Numbered from the stretch's first letter, positions 17,079 through 25,976 are shown. The stretch: DNA of 45,638 nucleotides from Actinobacteria bacterium UBA2286 (GCA_002345925.1 DDWM01000004.1:1-45638), one strand, 5' to 3'. Program-made: numbers and translations. The notes: generated from the sequence alone by a model not told the origin.

Positions 17079-18041
17079 CTACTCCCCCTCCGTAAACACC
17101 CCGATAGATGAAAGCCTCTCAAACCGCTTCTCCACAAGGCCCTCGAGTTCCTGCCCGCAGAGCGTATCAAGCGCCGAAGATATTGCGCTCTCGACCCTGA
17201 CGAAGACAACAGCCGCGTCGCGATGTGCTCCGCCAAGCGGCTCGGGGACGATCTCGTCGGCAATGCCGAGACGCACGAGGTCGTCCGCAGTCATCTGCAG
17301 ACACGCCGAGGTTTCCGGCGCGCGGGACGAGTCCTTGTAGAGGATCGAGGCGCATGCCTCGGGACTGATAACCGAGTAGTAAGCGTTCTCAAGCATGATT
17401 AGGCGGTCGCCAAATCCGATCGCGAGCGCTCCACCGCTGCCGCCTTCGCCGATACCGACCGCAACGACCGGTACGCGAAGTGCCGCCAGCGTGGCGAGGT
17501 TCTCGGCAATCGCCCAGCCCTGCCCGCGCTCCTCGGCTTCAAGGCCAGGATGCGCGCCCTGCGTGTCGACGAACGTCACGAGCGGCAGACCGAACTTCTC
17601 GGCCATGAGCATCGCTCGGCGCGCCTTGCGAAGGCCCTCCGGATGCGGGCTGCCGAAGTTGCGGCGGATGTTCTCTTTGGTGTTCTTGCCTTTGCGATGG
17701 CCGAGCACCATACAGCGTCGCCCGGCGATGGTCGCCAGACCCGCAAAGATCGCCTCGTCGTCGCCGTAGAGGCGGTCGCCGTGAAGCTCAAAGACCTCCG
17801 AGCAAAGCGCTGCAACGTAATCCTGCGTCTTAGGACGCTCGGGATGGCGCGCGACTTGTACGCGCTCCCAGGGAGAAAGTGCCTGGTAGACCGTTATGCG
17901 AAGATTCTCAACCTCAGCCTCGAGCTCCGCGATCTCCTCGCCAAGGTGAAGCTCTGCAGCAAGGTCTAGCGCTTTGAGGTCAACGAGCTTCTCTTCAAGC
18001 TGGGCGAGCGGACGCTCGAACTCCATCACAAAGCGAGACAC
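17079..18041 (-). CDS. accA: Acetyl-CoA carboxylase carboxyltransferase subunit alpha
   Basis: 320 residues, normal for bacterial AccA. With AccD it transfers CO2 from carboxybiotin to acetyl-CoA, the first step of fatty-acid synthesis. It opens with MEFERPLAQLEEKL, has RKGKNTKENIRRNFG (near 120), FVDTQGAHPGLEAEERGQGWAIA (160-185) and GEGGSGGALAIGFGDR (near 205), with the C-terminal LGGAHRD. The GTG start shares one base with the accD stop. A GTG and ATG a few codons inside are alternative starts. Most actinobacteria use fused CT chains; this split AccA/AccD arrangement is more like Firmicutes and Coriobacteriia. Confidence 0.96.
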   Translation of the reverse strand: MSRFVMEFERPLAQLEEKLVDLKALDLAAELHLGEEIAELEAEVENLRITVYQALSPWERVQVARHPERPKTQDYVAALCSEVFELHGDRLYGDDEAIFAGLATIAGRRCMVLGHRKGKNTKENIRRNFGSPHPEGLRKARRAMLMAEKFGLPLVTFVDTQGAHPGLEAEERGQGWAIAENLATLAALRVPVVAVGIGEGGSGGALAIGFGDRLIMLENAYYSVISPEACASILYKDSSRAPETSACLQMTADDLVRLGIADEIVPEPLGGAHRDAAVVFVRVESAISSALDTLCGQELEGLVEKRFERLSSIGVFTEGE

Positions 18042-18964
18042 TACTCATCACCGCCTTCGGTCAAGACCGGACAGGCAGCGCCGAGAGCGGCTTCGGGCAC
18101 GTCGCCCACGCACAGATAGTCGAGCACTCGCGCGATGCTTTCGCGCAGGTCACCACGGGCAACAACCTCATCGATCATGCCGTGCTGCACCAAGAACTCG
18201 GCCGTCTGGAAGCCCTTCGGCAAGCTCTGGCGAATCGTCTGCTCGATGACCCGCGGACCCGTGAAGCCGATGAGTGCGCCCGGCTCGGCCAGGATCACGT
18301 CGGCAAGCACCGGGAAGCTCGCGGTGACGCCACCGTACGTGGGATTCGTGAGGATCGAGATGTACGGCACACCGGCGCGCGAGAGCCGCTCGGCAGCCGC
18401 GGACGTCTTGGCCATCTGCATGAGCGAGAGCATGCCCTCTTGCATGCGAGCGCCGCCTGAGGCGACCGCAAGGATGAGCGCGCGATCCTCGGCCTGCGCA
18501 AGCGCGAACGCGCGGGCGATCTTCTCACCCACCGCCGAGCCCATCGATGCGCCGATGAAACGGAAGTCCATCGCACCGATAACGACGGGATGTCCGCCGA
18601 GCAGCGCACGCCCGGTCACGACCGCCTCGGCAAGGCCCGTCTTCTCCTTAGCACCAGCTAGGCTCTGCGCATACGACTTCTTCGCCGAGAAACGCAGCGG
18701 GTCGAGAGACGACAGCCCGGCCTCGGTCTCCTCAAACGTGCCTTCATCGGCAAGCGAGAGAACCCGGTCTGGCGCAGACATGTCGAAGTGGTGCGTGCAA
18801 TGAGGACACACCTGGAGGGTGTTCTCCAGGGCGCCTTGATAAAGCGTGTGCTTGCACGAAGGGCATTTGAGCCAAACACCGTCGGGTAGGTCGGCCGACT
18901 TGTCTGCCGACGCAACCGTGTAGCGTCGTCCTTCGCGAGCTTTGAACCAATCCGAGATGGGCAA
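18041..18964 (-). CDS. accD: Acetyl-CoA carboxylase carboxyltransferase subunit beta
   Basis: 307 residues, near the usual 290-300. It has a four-cysteine zinc finger, LKCPSCKHTLY ... VCPHCTHHF (CxxC-18-CxxC, residues about 34-57), then the crotonase fold with MGSAVGEKIARAF, LAVASGGARMQEGMLSLMQMAK (near 155) and PTYGGVTASF. It pairs with AccA for the carboxyltransferase reaction. The TTG at 18964 follows GGGAG by five bases and is the best start. It is the first gene of the minus-strand operon accD-accA-pfkA-aldolase; the biotin carboxylase and carrier genes are not in the window. Confidence 0.95.
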   Translation of the reverse strand: MPISDWFKAREGRRYTVASADKSADLPDGVWLKCPSCKHTLYQGALENTLQVCPHCTHHFDMSAPDRVLSLADEGTFEETEAGLSSLDPLRFSAKKSYAQSLAGAKEKTGLAEAVVTGRALLGGHPVVIGAMDFRFIGASMGSAVGEKIARAFALAQAEDRALILAVASGGARMQEGMLSLMQMAKTSAAAERLSRAGVPYISILTNPTYGGVTASFPVLADVILAEPGALIGFTGPRVIEQTIRQSLPKGFQTAEFLVQHGMIDEVVARGDLRESIARVLDYLCVGDVPEAALGAACPVLTEGGDE

Positions 18965-19000
18965 TGAGACTCCCAGGTCGGTAGCGTGTAAGTTCCGCGC

Positions 19001-19016
19001 ACCGGTATGGACCGGT
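19001..19016. promoter_or_regulatory. Double ACCGGT operator candidate upstream of accD
   Basis: Two ACCGGT hexamers, each itself a palindrome, lie at 19001-19006 and 19011-19016, ten bases apart (one helical turn), making a 16-bp two-fold symmetric site of the shape dimeric repressors use. A TTGACG (minus strand, 19019-19024) is just beyond it and may be a -35. No regulator gene is close enough to name. Confidence 0.4.
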
Positions 19017-19029
19017 CACGTCAAGTGTA

Positions 19030-19075
19030 TAGAATAGCGCGGCACCGCCCCGAAGGCGATGCCGCGCGTCATTTT
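19030..19075 (-). terminator. Terminator of the fructose-bisphosphate aldolase gene
   Basis: Minus-strand hairpin with an 8-bp perfect outer stem GCGCGGCA/TGCCGCGC (19037-19044 with 19060-19067) and an inner CGCC/GGCG stem. A T-rich tract (TATTCTATA) follows at 19036-19028. Confidence 0.75.
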
Positions 19076-19099
19076 GAGCTCTCCGCTTCGGTAAGCGGC

Positions 19100-20059
19100 T
19101 TAGAGCGAGAAGTCCTTTTCGCCGTTGAAGACAGCCAGTGCATCGGCCGCACTCCAGTCGGCAAGCGTGATAGCCGAGATGGCCTTTGTGAGGCGAACCG
19201 CCTCGGCAAGGGAGCGCTGGTGGATGTTGCGACCAGTCGCATTGCCCTTGGCGCCACCCACGTGGATCTGCTCCCACAGCTGCGTCAGGAAGACGTCGGC
19301 TGCAACCGTCGAGCCACCGGCACACACGAGGCTCGTGCGACCGGACGCCTTTGAAGCCTCAACGAGCTTCTCGGAAGAGGTCTGCGTGTCGTCACCCTTG
19401 GGCGGGTTCACCTTCACAAAGTCCGCACCAAGGCACAGGGCGGTTCCGGCAGCGCCGGCGATGAGGTGCGCGTCGGTCTCGTTCATGACCGCCTTGCCGC
19501 GCGGGTAGATCCACAGCACCACAAGCATGCCGAGAAGGTGTGCGTCAGCGATGAGCTGGCCTGCCTCGGAGAACATCTGCGACTCGTACTCGCTGCCGAG
19601 GTAGATCGTGTAGCCGAGGCCAACGACGTTCACGCCGTTCTCGCGCAGGTCGAGCACGGTCTGGATGTCGTAGAGCTGCGCCGAGTACGGATCGTCCTGG
19701 TGCTTGGACGGATCCTTGGCGGACGTCTTGACCATGTGCGACTTGGAGTTCGTCTTCACGAGGTAGTTGATCTCCGGGTAGTCCAACGCGTACTGCGACA
19801 CGAGGCCACGCTGAGCGGCCAAGACGCCGCAAACACCCTGCGAACCGATGCGGAACATGTGCTCCGGCTCGTTGTCCTCAGGCGAGATGCCTTCGCCAAA
19901 GAAGTCATCGTTCAGGTGCTCGATCTTCTGGTCGCAGGCGAAGAGCATGAGCCTGCCAGTGCCGCGAGTGGCCGCCATGTAGTTGTCGATGTAGGTCTCA
20001 CGAGCGGCAGCGGGTACATCTGCTGGCACACGGACCTGGTCACGAGTGATGCTGGGCAT
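19100..20059 (-). CDS. Class I fructose-bisphosphate aldolase, archaeal (DhnA/COG1830) type
   Basis: 319 residues. It cleaves fructose 1,6-bisphosphate to glyceraldehyde 3-phosphate and dihydroxyacetone phosphate, or runs in reverse, in glycolysis and gluconeogenesis. Family features: LFACDQKIEHL (near residue 40), the Schiff-base lysine in GADFVKVNPP (near 230) and LVCAGGSTVAAD phosphate-binding loop (near 260). It is not the class II, zinc-dependent FbaA. The ATG at 20059 is eight bases after GGAGGG. It sits with pfkA, so both ends of the upper glycolytic block are here, though in separate operons. Confidence 0.9.
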   Translation of the reverse strand: MPSITRDQVRVPADVPAAARETYIDNYMAATRGTGRLMLFACDQKIEHLNDDFFGEGISPEDNEPEHMFRIGSQGVCGVLAAQRGLVSQYALDYPEINYLVKTNSKSHMVKTSAKDPSKHQDDPYSAQLYDIQTVLDLRENGVNVVGLGYTIYLGSEYESQMFSEAGQLIADAHLLGMLVVLWIYPRGKAVMNETDAHLIAGAAGTALCLGADFVKVNPPKGDDTQTSSEKLVEASKASGRTSLVCAGGSTVAADVFLTQLWEQIHVGGAKGNATGRNIHQRSLAEAVRLTKAISAITLADWSAADALAVFNGEKDFSL

Positions 20060-20156
20060 GAGTGTCCCTCCTTGGACTGATGGTGCAACAACCACGAAAT
20101 ACCTTATGCGAAGCGGGACCGATACGCTAGACGGTGCCCGCCAAATTCCCCCGATT

Positions 20157-20600
20157 TCAAAGCTGCCGCCGGGCCTCCATGCGTACGTGCGGCATTCCCG
20201 TGCGGCCGTAAGGGAACGGCTCGGCGGTGACAGTGGCAAAGCCAAGACGTCGGTAGAACTCCTCGGCATGAACACGCGAGTTGAGGAAGACAGGATCCAG
20301 ACCAAGCTCATGGGCCTTGCGAACCGATTCCTCAAGCAGCGTCGTGCCGATACCCTCCCGCTGCCGCTCGAACGCTACCGCAACCTGGCGAATCTGCGCG
20401 GAGCCGGAATCGACGATCAGCCGTGCGTATCCGATAACGCGACCGTACTCAACAGCAACCAGGTGGTGCGAATGCGGATCGCTGTCCCCCCAGTTGTCAT
20501 CGCGAGAGACGCCGAAAGGTGCCATCAGCACCTCGAAGCGCAGATCGGTCGCCTCAACCATGTATGGATCATCATGCGTCACCCACCGATACTCGATCAC
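20157..20600 (-). CDS. GNAT-family N-acetyltransferase
   Basis: 147 residues, the size of a single-domain GNAT. The acetyl-CoA-binding motif A is VAVAFERQREGIGTTLLEESV (near residue 75-95, with the Q/R-x-x-G-x-G/A core), followed by the usual FLNSRVHAEEFYRRLGFATV end motif. Substrate unknown. The GTG at 20600 is one base after the nadE stop, so the two are co-transcribed; a role in NAD or amino-acid chemistry is possible but unsupported. Confidence 0.85.
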   Translation of the reverse strand: MIEYRWVTHDDPYMVEATDLRFEVLMAPFGVSRDDNWGDSDPHSHHLVAVEYGRVIGYARLIVDSGSAQIRQVAVAFERQREGIGTTLLEESVRKAHELGLDPVFLNSRVHAEEFYRRLGFATVTAEPFPYGRTGMPHVRMEARRQL

Positions 20601-20601
20601 A

Positions 20602-22203
20602 TCAGCCGCCAAAGCGGTTGGTGATAGGCATCCGGCGGTCTTTCCCGAACGCCCTCGGCGTGATCTTGATGCCGATCGGACCCTGCCTGCGCTTGTACTC
20701 TGCAGCGTCGACGAGCCGAACGACCCGGCGCACGGTTTCCTCATCTTGCCCCGACGCGATGATCGACCTCGCCGAGCAATCCTGCTCAACGTATGACACC
20801 AGAATGGCGTCCAGGACCTCATACGGAGGAAGCGAGTCCAGGTCGACTTGGCCAGGGCGCAGCTCGGCGCTTGGGGGCTTCTCGATGGTCGCCTCCGGTA
20901 TGGCCATCCCGTGCGTGTTCCGCCAGATGGCAAGCTCGAAGACCTTTGTCTTGAAGACGTCTTTGATCGGAGCGAATCCACCGACCATGTCGCCGTAAAG
21001 CGTGCTATACCCCACCGAAAGCTCGCTCTTGTTGCCGGTCGCCAGCACGAGCCAGCCGAACTTGTTCGAGAGTGCCATAAGCAGTACGCCACGTACGCGC
21101 GCCTGCACGTTCTCCTCGGTGACGTCGGCCGGCAAGTCGCCAAACGTTGGCGAAAGCACCTGCTCAACGGCCGCAAGCGGGCCCTCTATAGGTATGGTGA
21201 CGGTCTCGATGCCAGTGAGTCGCGCCAGCTCCAGCGAGTCGGCGACGCTGCCTTCCGAGGAGTACCTCGACGGCATCAAGACGCCGTGCACGTGCTCAGC
21301 GCCAAGCGCATCGGCGGCCAGAACGGCAGTGAGTGCCGAGTCGATCCCGCCCGATAGGCCGATAACGACATCCGTGAAGCCGTTCTTGCGGATGTAGTCA
21401 CGCAAACCGAGCTTGAGCGCGTCGTACATCTCTTCGACCTCGGACTCGATCGGCTCGAGCCGTTCGATCGGCATCGCCTCAGCATTGGGGTCGATATCGA
21501 TCACGAGGAAGTCCTCGGCAAACGCCTTCGCGCGAGCTACCACACCGCCGTTGGGGGCGATGATGACGGAGCGGCCGTCAAAGACGAGTTCGTCTTGGCC
21601 ACCTGCAACATTGCAGTACGCGAACCACATGTCATTGCTCGCGGCGCGGTCGCGCAACATGCTCTCCCGCGAGCGCCCCTTGCCTACATGGAACGGTGAT
21701 GCCGAGATGTTCAGCAACACGCGAGCGCCAAGCTGGGCCGCACGAGACGCCGGCTCAGGGAACCATGCATCCTCGCAAACGGTGATTCCGCAGCGCACAC
21801 CGGCAATCTCAACGACAGCGTCTTCAACGCCTGCCTTGAAATAGCGCTCCTCGTCGAAGACGCCGTAGTTGGGCAGAAGCTGCTTGCGGTAGACGAGCTC
21901 GATCTTCCCGTTTCGGCAGAAGGCAGCAGCGTTGAACGTGCCCTCCGAGTCGCGATGTGCGTACCCGACGACGGCCGCGCACGGGGTCTTGCGCGCGAAC
22001 TCCTCGGCAGCCTCCATCGATCGCTCCATGAAGTGCGGCTTGACGAGCAGGTCCTCGGGCGGATAGCCGAGCAGCGCCAACTCAGGCAGCAGCACCACAT
22101 CAGCGCCAGCGGCCGAGGCTTCCTCGGCAGCCTTAAGGCAGAGCGCGAGATTACCATCGATATCGCCGACGATGGGATCGATCTGTGCAAGCGCGATACG
22201 CAT
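20602..22203 (-). CDS. nadE: Glutamine-dependent NAD+ synthetase
   Basis: 533 residues, the size of two-domain NadE. The N-terminal nitrilase-type glutaminase has a Glu (LLPELALLGYPPEDLL, near residue 42), a Lys region (YRKQLLPNYGVFDEERYF) and the catalytic Cys in GITVCEDAW (near 145). The C-terminal synthetase has the P-loop IGLSGGIDSALTAVLA (near 290), SSEGSVADS and ATGNKSELSVGYSTLYGD (near 390). It makes NAD+ from deamido-NAD, ATP and glutamine-derived ammonia. It starts with ATG and is followed one base later by a GNAT gene. Confidence 0.97.
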   Translation of the reverse strand: MRIALAQIDPIVGDIDGNLALCLKAAEEASAAGADVVLLPELALLGYPPEDLLVKPHFMERSMEAAEEFARKTPCAAVVGYAHRDSEGTFNAAAFCRNGKIELVYRKQLLPNYGVFDEERYFKAGVEDAVVEIAGVRCGITVCEDAWFPEPASRAAQLGARVLLNISASPFHVGKGRSRESMLRDRAASNDMWFAYCNVAGGQDELVFDGRSVIIAPNGGVVARAKAFAEDFLVIDIDPNAEAMPIERLEPIESEVEEMYDALKLGLRDYIRKNGFTDVVIGLSGGIDSALTAVLAADALGAEHVHGVLMPSRYSSEGSVADSLELARLTGIETVTIPIEGPLAAVEQVLSPTFGDLPADVTEENVQARVRGVLLMALSNKFGWLVLATGNKSELSVGYSTLYGDMVGGFAPIKDVFKTKVFELAIWRNTHGMAIPEATIEKPPSAELRPGQVDLDSLPPYEVLDAILVSYVEQDCSARSIIASGQDEETVRRVVRLVDAAEYKRRQGPIGIKITPRAFGKDRRMPITNRFGG

Positions 22204-22354
22204 TCGTATCCTGTCGCTGAGCTACCGGGGTCCCCCTGGTGTGACTAGTTTAGCGCACGATTGCCCGCTGAGGTGGGTATATATGCATTCGTAAGAAGGC
22301 GGGACCCTGGCAGAGATCGCGCCGGGGTCTCATGTGACTCTGGAGGTGAGAACG

Positions 22355-22822
22355 ATGGCATCGCTCATGCGATGGGATCCGTTCGGTGACCTCCTCGCGC
22401 TACCGCGAGAGGTCGATCGATTCTTTGACTGGACCACACCGATGCGTACGCTGCGCGGTGAGGCCGAGATGAAGATGCTGGTGCCCACGATGGACGTACT
22501 CTCACGCGGCGACGATATGGTAGTTCGCGTCGAGCTCCCGGGCATCGATCCCTCGGCGGTGGATATCTCGGTGACTGAGGGCACTCTCGCCATCAGTGGT
22601 GAGCGTTCCGAGGAACACGAGACCACAGAGGAGGACTACATGCTCCGCGAGTCGAGCTGGGGCCGATTCGAGAGGCGCATCGCACTGCCCAAGGGCGTCG
22701 ACCCGGCAACGCTGCACGCAGAGTTCACGGACGGTGTCCTCGAGATCAGCATTCCAAAGGCAGCTGTACTTGAGGAGCCCAAGACGCACCACATAGCGAT
22801 TGGAAGTGGCACGCAGCACTAG
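22355..22822 (+). CDS. Small heat shock protein, Hsp20 family
   Basis: 155 residues. The alpha-crystallin domain spans about residues 45-145, with MVVRVELPGIDPSAVDISVTEGTL and ending in the GVLEISIPKAA strand; the N-terminus is MASLMRWDPFGDLLALPREV, common to actinobacterial Hsp20. It holds unfolding proteins as an ATP-independent chaperone. GGAGGTGA lies seven bases before the ATG; an ATG seven codons upstream lacks one. A TATATAT (22278-22284) could be its -10, but I found no good CIRCE or HAIR element. Confidence 0.94.
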   Translation: MASLMRWDPFGDLLALPREVDRFFDWTTPMRTLRGEAEMKMLVPTMDVLSRGDDMVVRVELPGIDPSAVDISVTEGTLAISGERSEEHETTEEDYMLRESSWGRFERRIALPKGVDPATLHAEFTDGVLEISIPKAAVLEEPKTHHIAIGSGTQH

Positions 22823-22832
22823 CGGCCGCAAA

Positions 22833-22872
22833 GCGTAGAGGGGCCCCGACAATCGTGGGGGCCCCTCTACGC
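22833..22872. terminator. Bidirectional 15-bp terminator hairpin
   Basis: Perfect inverted repeat GCGTAGAGGGGCCCC (22833-22847) with GGGGCCCCTCTACGC (22858-22872), ten-base loop. It lies between the convergent hsp20 and lipoprotein genes and can serve both. No U run. Confidence 0.8.
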
Positions 22873-22887
22873 ACGCGAGGCAAGCAT

Positions 22888-23391
22888 CTACTGCTGCTTG
22901 GTTCCGACCATAACGACAACTTCGGTCTCGCCGTCATTCAGAGAGCCGGTGACCGAAACCGACCAGTCAGCGTTCTCAGCGGCAAAAGAGACCATCCGGT
23001 CTTCACCGGATGCGAAATCCGACGTGCTAACGACCTTCCAACCGTCCTTGGCGAGTGCACCCTCGTAGAAGGCCTTCACATCGTCGAGGCTATCGCTCGT
23101 TCCGATGGTTGCGGTATACGTTGCGGCGGTATCCGTCTTGAACCCGGCAGAGTCTCGAATCGTCCCCTCGTAAAGGGGGACTTCAGTCGGGAAATCGGCT
23201 GCCAGCTGGCCCTCTTCGCTGTTGATCTCCATGGACCCGTCTTCGCCGGTGATAGTGACCGAGTCGCCGCTCTCATCGACGCTGACACCCGTGGCACTCT
23301 CTACCGCCTTCTTGGCGATGCTCTCGCAGCCCCCTGCGCCGAGCGCCATCATAACGAGCACAATCGCGAGCACAATCGCCCAAAATCGCAT
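22888..23391 (-). CDS. Small secreted lipoprotein-like protein, unknown function
   Basis: 167 residues: a signal peptide with MRFWAIVLAIVLVMMALGAGGC, where the cysteine near residue 22 would be lipidated although the preceding residues (GAGG) are a looser lipobox than usual. The rest is acidic and beta-rich; the C-terminal SLDDVKAFYEGALAKDGW resembles small lipoproteins in which a peptide-binding or sensor domain follows a spacer. The ATG is seven bases after GGGGGAG. I do not recognise a family. Its promoter region, 23392-23521, is shared divergently with the DUF2207 gene. Confidence 0.75.
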   Translation of the reverse strand: MRFWAIVLAIVLVMMALGAGGCESIAKKAVESATGVSVDESGDSVTITGEDGSMEINSEEGQLAADFPTEVPLYEGTIRDSAGFKTDTAATYTATIGTSDSLDDVKAFYEGALAKDGWKVVSTSDFASGEDRMVSFAAENADWSVSVTGSLNDGETEVVVMVGTKQQ

Positions 23392-23521
23392 CGCTCCCCC
23401 TCTCGTCGTGCGACGGGCCCCAATCCCGTCCCTCAGCATAGAGATACCACATCCGCGTATGCTATGTTCGAATAATCGGGGATGTTATGAAGATGGATGT
23501 GCACTGCCGAGAGGGGCACTT

Positions 23522-25375
23522 ATGACCCGGATGCGATTCACTCGAAACGTCGTGCGAGTTGCTCTTGCCGCGATCGCGCTCACGCTGTTCCTTGCCGCGT
23601 CGGCATCGGCGGCCGACAAGTCCTACACGATGCCCGCGGTGAACATCAACGCAACTGTCGATGAGGCGGGTACGCTCCACGTAAGCGAGGAACGCCACTT
23701 CGACTTCAGCGGCTCGTTCTCGTTCGTGTACTGGGAGCTCGACAAGTCGCCCGACAACGCGCCTTACACCTACGGGCCGATCACGGTCCTGGGATTGAGT
23801 GGCCCCGGAGGCGCGTACACGCTCGAGTCCCCTGGTGGCGCGGGGCCGGGTACCTATACCGTGATCGACCAGGGCAACACGATTCGCATCGACGCATACC
23901 ACTCAACCACGGACGCCGAGGCGACATTCGTTCTCGACTACGAAGTGAGCGACGCCGCAAAAGCGTGGGATGACACCGGCGAGTTCTACTGGAAGTTCAT
24001 CGGGGATCGCTGGGATCACGGTGTTGGGACCCTGCACGTGGGCGTTGAGTTCCCCGGAAGCGTGAACGAAGCCGACCTCAAGGTCTGGGCTCACGGTCCG
24101 CTCACCGGCACGGTCACGAAGAGTGGCAGCAGGATGAACCTTGACCTTGAAGACCTGCAGCCGTACACCTTCGTTGAGGCGCGCGCGCTCTTCCCGCGCG
24201 AGGCACTTGTGCATGCGACGCCAACGCCGGGCGCCCGGCTGCAATCGGTGCTCGACGAAGAGGCGAAGCTCGCAAACGAGGCGAATGCGACCCGCCGCAC
24301 AGCAAGAGCGCAGGTATTCGCCGCGACTCTGCTCGGCGTCTTGGTACCGCTCATCGGATTAGGGGTAGCCCTCTGGCTGTTCTTCAAGCACGGCAAGGAA
24401 CGCAAGTCGGGCTACCCGGGCGGCTACTTCCGCGAGCTGCCAAGCGACTTGCCGCCGGCCACCGTGGGCGCCCTCTGGCGCTGGGGCACGATCGGGGACG
24501 ACGAGACAGTAGCAACTCTCATGGACCTCGCAAACCGCGGCGTCATCAGCGTGCAGCCCAAGACGGAGACCAAGAAGGGGCTTCTCGGCAGTAAGTCCGA
24601 GAGCACTTATGAGCTCACGCTCAATTCCGAGAAGTGGTCGGGGCTCCAGCCGTTCGAGCAGGAACTGCTGTCGTTCCTGTTCACCACGATCTCCCGTGGA
24701 AACACTCTTACGATCAACGAACTCAAAGCTGCGGCAAAGAAGCGTCCTGAAACATTCGCCAACGGCATGACCAAGTGGAAGCAGTCCGTGCAGTCGGATG
24801 CCACTGATCGAGGCTTCTTTGAGAAGACCGGCGGGGCTCTGAAGTGGGTGTTCATCTTCGCGGCGGCCTTGATCACGTTCGGCGGCATCATGTCGTCAAG
24901 CTTCGCCATGAACCCCTGGGGTGCGCTTGTTGCGATTCCCTGCGCTGTTGGTATCGTCATCATCGCGTTCCAGATGCCGCGTCGCTCGCAAGAAGCCAAC
25001 GAGCTGTACGCCAAGTATCGCGGCCTGCGCGACTACCTCCGCGACTTCAGCCGCCTCGACGAAGCTCCCCCCACGCACGTGGTCCTGTGGGAGCACTTCC
25101 TCGTGATGGCCGTAGTCTTTGGCATTGCCGAGAAGGTCATCGAAGCCATGCGCGTGAAGGTCCCCCAAGTGCTCGCCGACCCGGGACTGGCGCACACGCT
25201 GTGGTGGCTGTCATCCGGTCCCGGCTACGCCTCCCCTGCTTCGACGATGTCGAGCGGGTTCGCCTCGGCAGCAAGCATCGCCAGCAGCCAGATGTCGAGC
25301 TCGAGTGGTGGCGGAGGCGGCTTCTCGGGCGGTGGTGGCGGCGGTGGTGGCGGAGGCGGCGGCGGAGCGGGCTAG
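23522..25375 (+). CDS. DUF2207 domain-containing membrane protein with glycine-rich tail
   Basis: 617 residues. A signal peptide (AASASAA, near residue 33) leads into the DUF2207 extracytoplasmic beta domain (about 35-230), then a TM at about 265-290 (LLGVLVPLIGLGVALWLFF), a cytoplasmic winged-helix-like region (NRGVISVQPKTETKKG) and two further helices (about 440-490). The C-terminus is SSGGGGGFSGGGGGGG, typical of these proteins. The ATG at 23522 follows GAGGGG. Function is unknown across the family. Its stop TAG overlaps the MazF-like stop within one palindromic CTAG. Confidence 0.9.
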   Translation: MTRMRFTRNVVRVALAAIALTLFLAASASAADKSYTMPAVNINATVDEAGTLHVSEERHFDFSGSFSFVYWELDKSPDNAPYTYGPITVLGLSGPGGAYTLESPGGAGPGTYTVIDQGNTIRIDAYHSTTDAEATFVLDYEVSDAAKAWDDTGEFYWKFIGDRWDHGVGTLHVGVEFPGSVNEADLKVWAHGPLTGTVTKSGSRMNLDLEDLQPYTFVEARALFPREALVHATPTPGARLQSVLDEEAKLANEANATRRTARAQVFAATLLGVLVPLIGLGVALWLFFKHGKERKSGYPGGYFRELPSDLPPATVGALWRWGTIGDDETVATLMDLANRGVISVQPKTETKKGLLGSKSESTYELTLNSEKWSGLQPFEQELLSFLFTTISRGNTLTINELKAAAKKRPETFANGMTKWKQSVQSDATDRGFFEKTGGALKWVFIFAAALITFGGIMSSSFAMNPWGALVAIPCAVGIVIIAFQMPRRSQEANELYAKYRGLRDYLRDFSRLDEAPPTHVVLWEHFLVMAVVFGIAEKVIEAMRVKVPQVLADPGLAHTLWWLSSGPGYASPASTMSSGFASAASIASSQMSSSSGGGGGFSGGGGGGGGGGGGGAG

Positions 25376-25719
25376 TACAGGCCGAGCGACACCAGCAGTC
25401 CCTCGTCGATACGCGTGAGGGTCTCGCTGTCGAGCCGGGCGACGGGCGCGCCTGCCAGGCGACTCTTGTCGATCGTGCGCACCTGCGAGCACTTGGCCAC
25501 CGACGGCTTCGAGAGCGTGCCGTCGGGGAGCTGGACGTTCACGCGGTACCACGCTTTCGCGACACTCGATGTCACCGGGACCACGATCGTGGTGGCCGAG
25601 CGCTGGTTGCCGACGTCGTTCTGAACCACGACGACGGGCCGCTTCCCTCCCTGCTCCGATCCCAAGACCGGCTCAAGGTCCGCCCACCAGAGTTCACCTC
25701 GGCGCGGATAGCTCACCAC
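25372..25719 (-). CDS. MazF/PemK-family endoribonuclease toxin
   Basis: 115 residues, the usual MazF length. It opens with RRGELWWADLEPVLGSEQGGKRPVVVVQND, then NQRSATTIVVPVTSS and ends KCSQVRTIDKSRL, each a MazF signature; the catalytic R and T/S residues are present. Such toxins cut single-stranded mRNA at short sequences. GTG start inside the antitoxin's terminal codons (TGGTGAGC, 7-bp overlap). Its stop is shared with the convergent DUF2207 gene in the four bases CTAG. The partner RHH antitoxin is directly upstream. Confidence 0.93.
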   Translation of the reverse strand: MVSYPRRGELWWADLEPVLGSEQGGKRPVVVVQNDVGNQRSATTIVVPVTSSVAKAWYRVNVQLPDGTLSKPSVAKCSQVRTIDKSRLAGAPVARLDSETLTRIDEGLLVSLGLY

Positions 25720-25976
25720 TGGTCAGGCTCCAGGCCGTCTGTGAGCGTGGCGTCCCAGTTAGCGACCTGCGCGCGGTCCTCGGCGGCGGTCTCGGCATAT
25801 TCCCGGCCGAGCCGCTCCTCGAAACGCTCGCGCTTGTACACCTCGAGCGCGCTTAAGAGGATGTCCGTCTTGGTGCGCTGCTGTTGCGCCGACTCGGCGC
25901 CTAAGAAGTCGTGAGCCCACGCCGGCAGGCGGAACTGGGCAGGCTTGGTGCCGTACGTCGCGCGTTCCTCGGTCAT
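25713..25976 (-). CDS. Antitoxin for the MazF-like toxin (likely RHH type)
   Basis: 87 residues. The N-terminal YGTKPAQFRLPAWAHDFL and QQQRTKTDILLSALEVYKRERF look like a ribbon-helix-helix strand and helices; the acidic C-terminus (AETAAEDRAQVANWD) is the likely toxin-binding tail. It overlaps the toxin start. GGAGG lies eight bases before the ATG at 25976. A GTG three codons earlier is possible. It would bind its own promoter (palindrome at 26025-26037). Confidence 0.85.
   Translation of the reverse strand: MTEERATYGTKPAQFRLPAWAHDFLGAESAQQQRTKTDILLSALEVYKRERFEERLGREYAETAAEDRAQVANWDATLTDGLEPDQW

Noticed and set aside
22204..22354. A CIRCE or HAIR heat-shock element before hsp20
   Set aside because: TTAGCGCAC and later bases do not match either inverted repeat; only an AT-rich -10-like stretch is visible.
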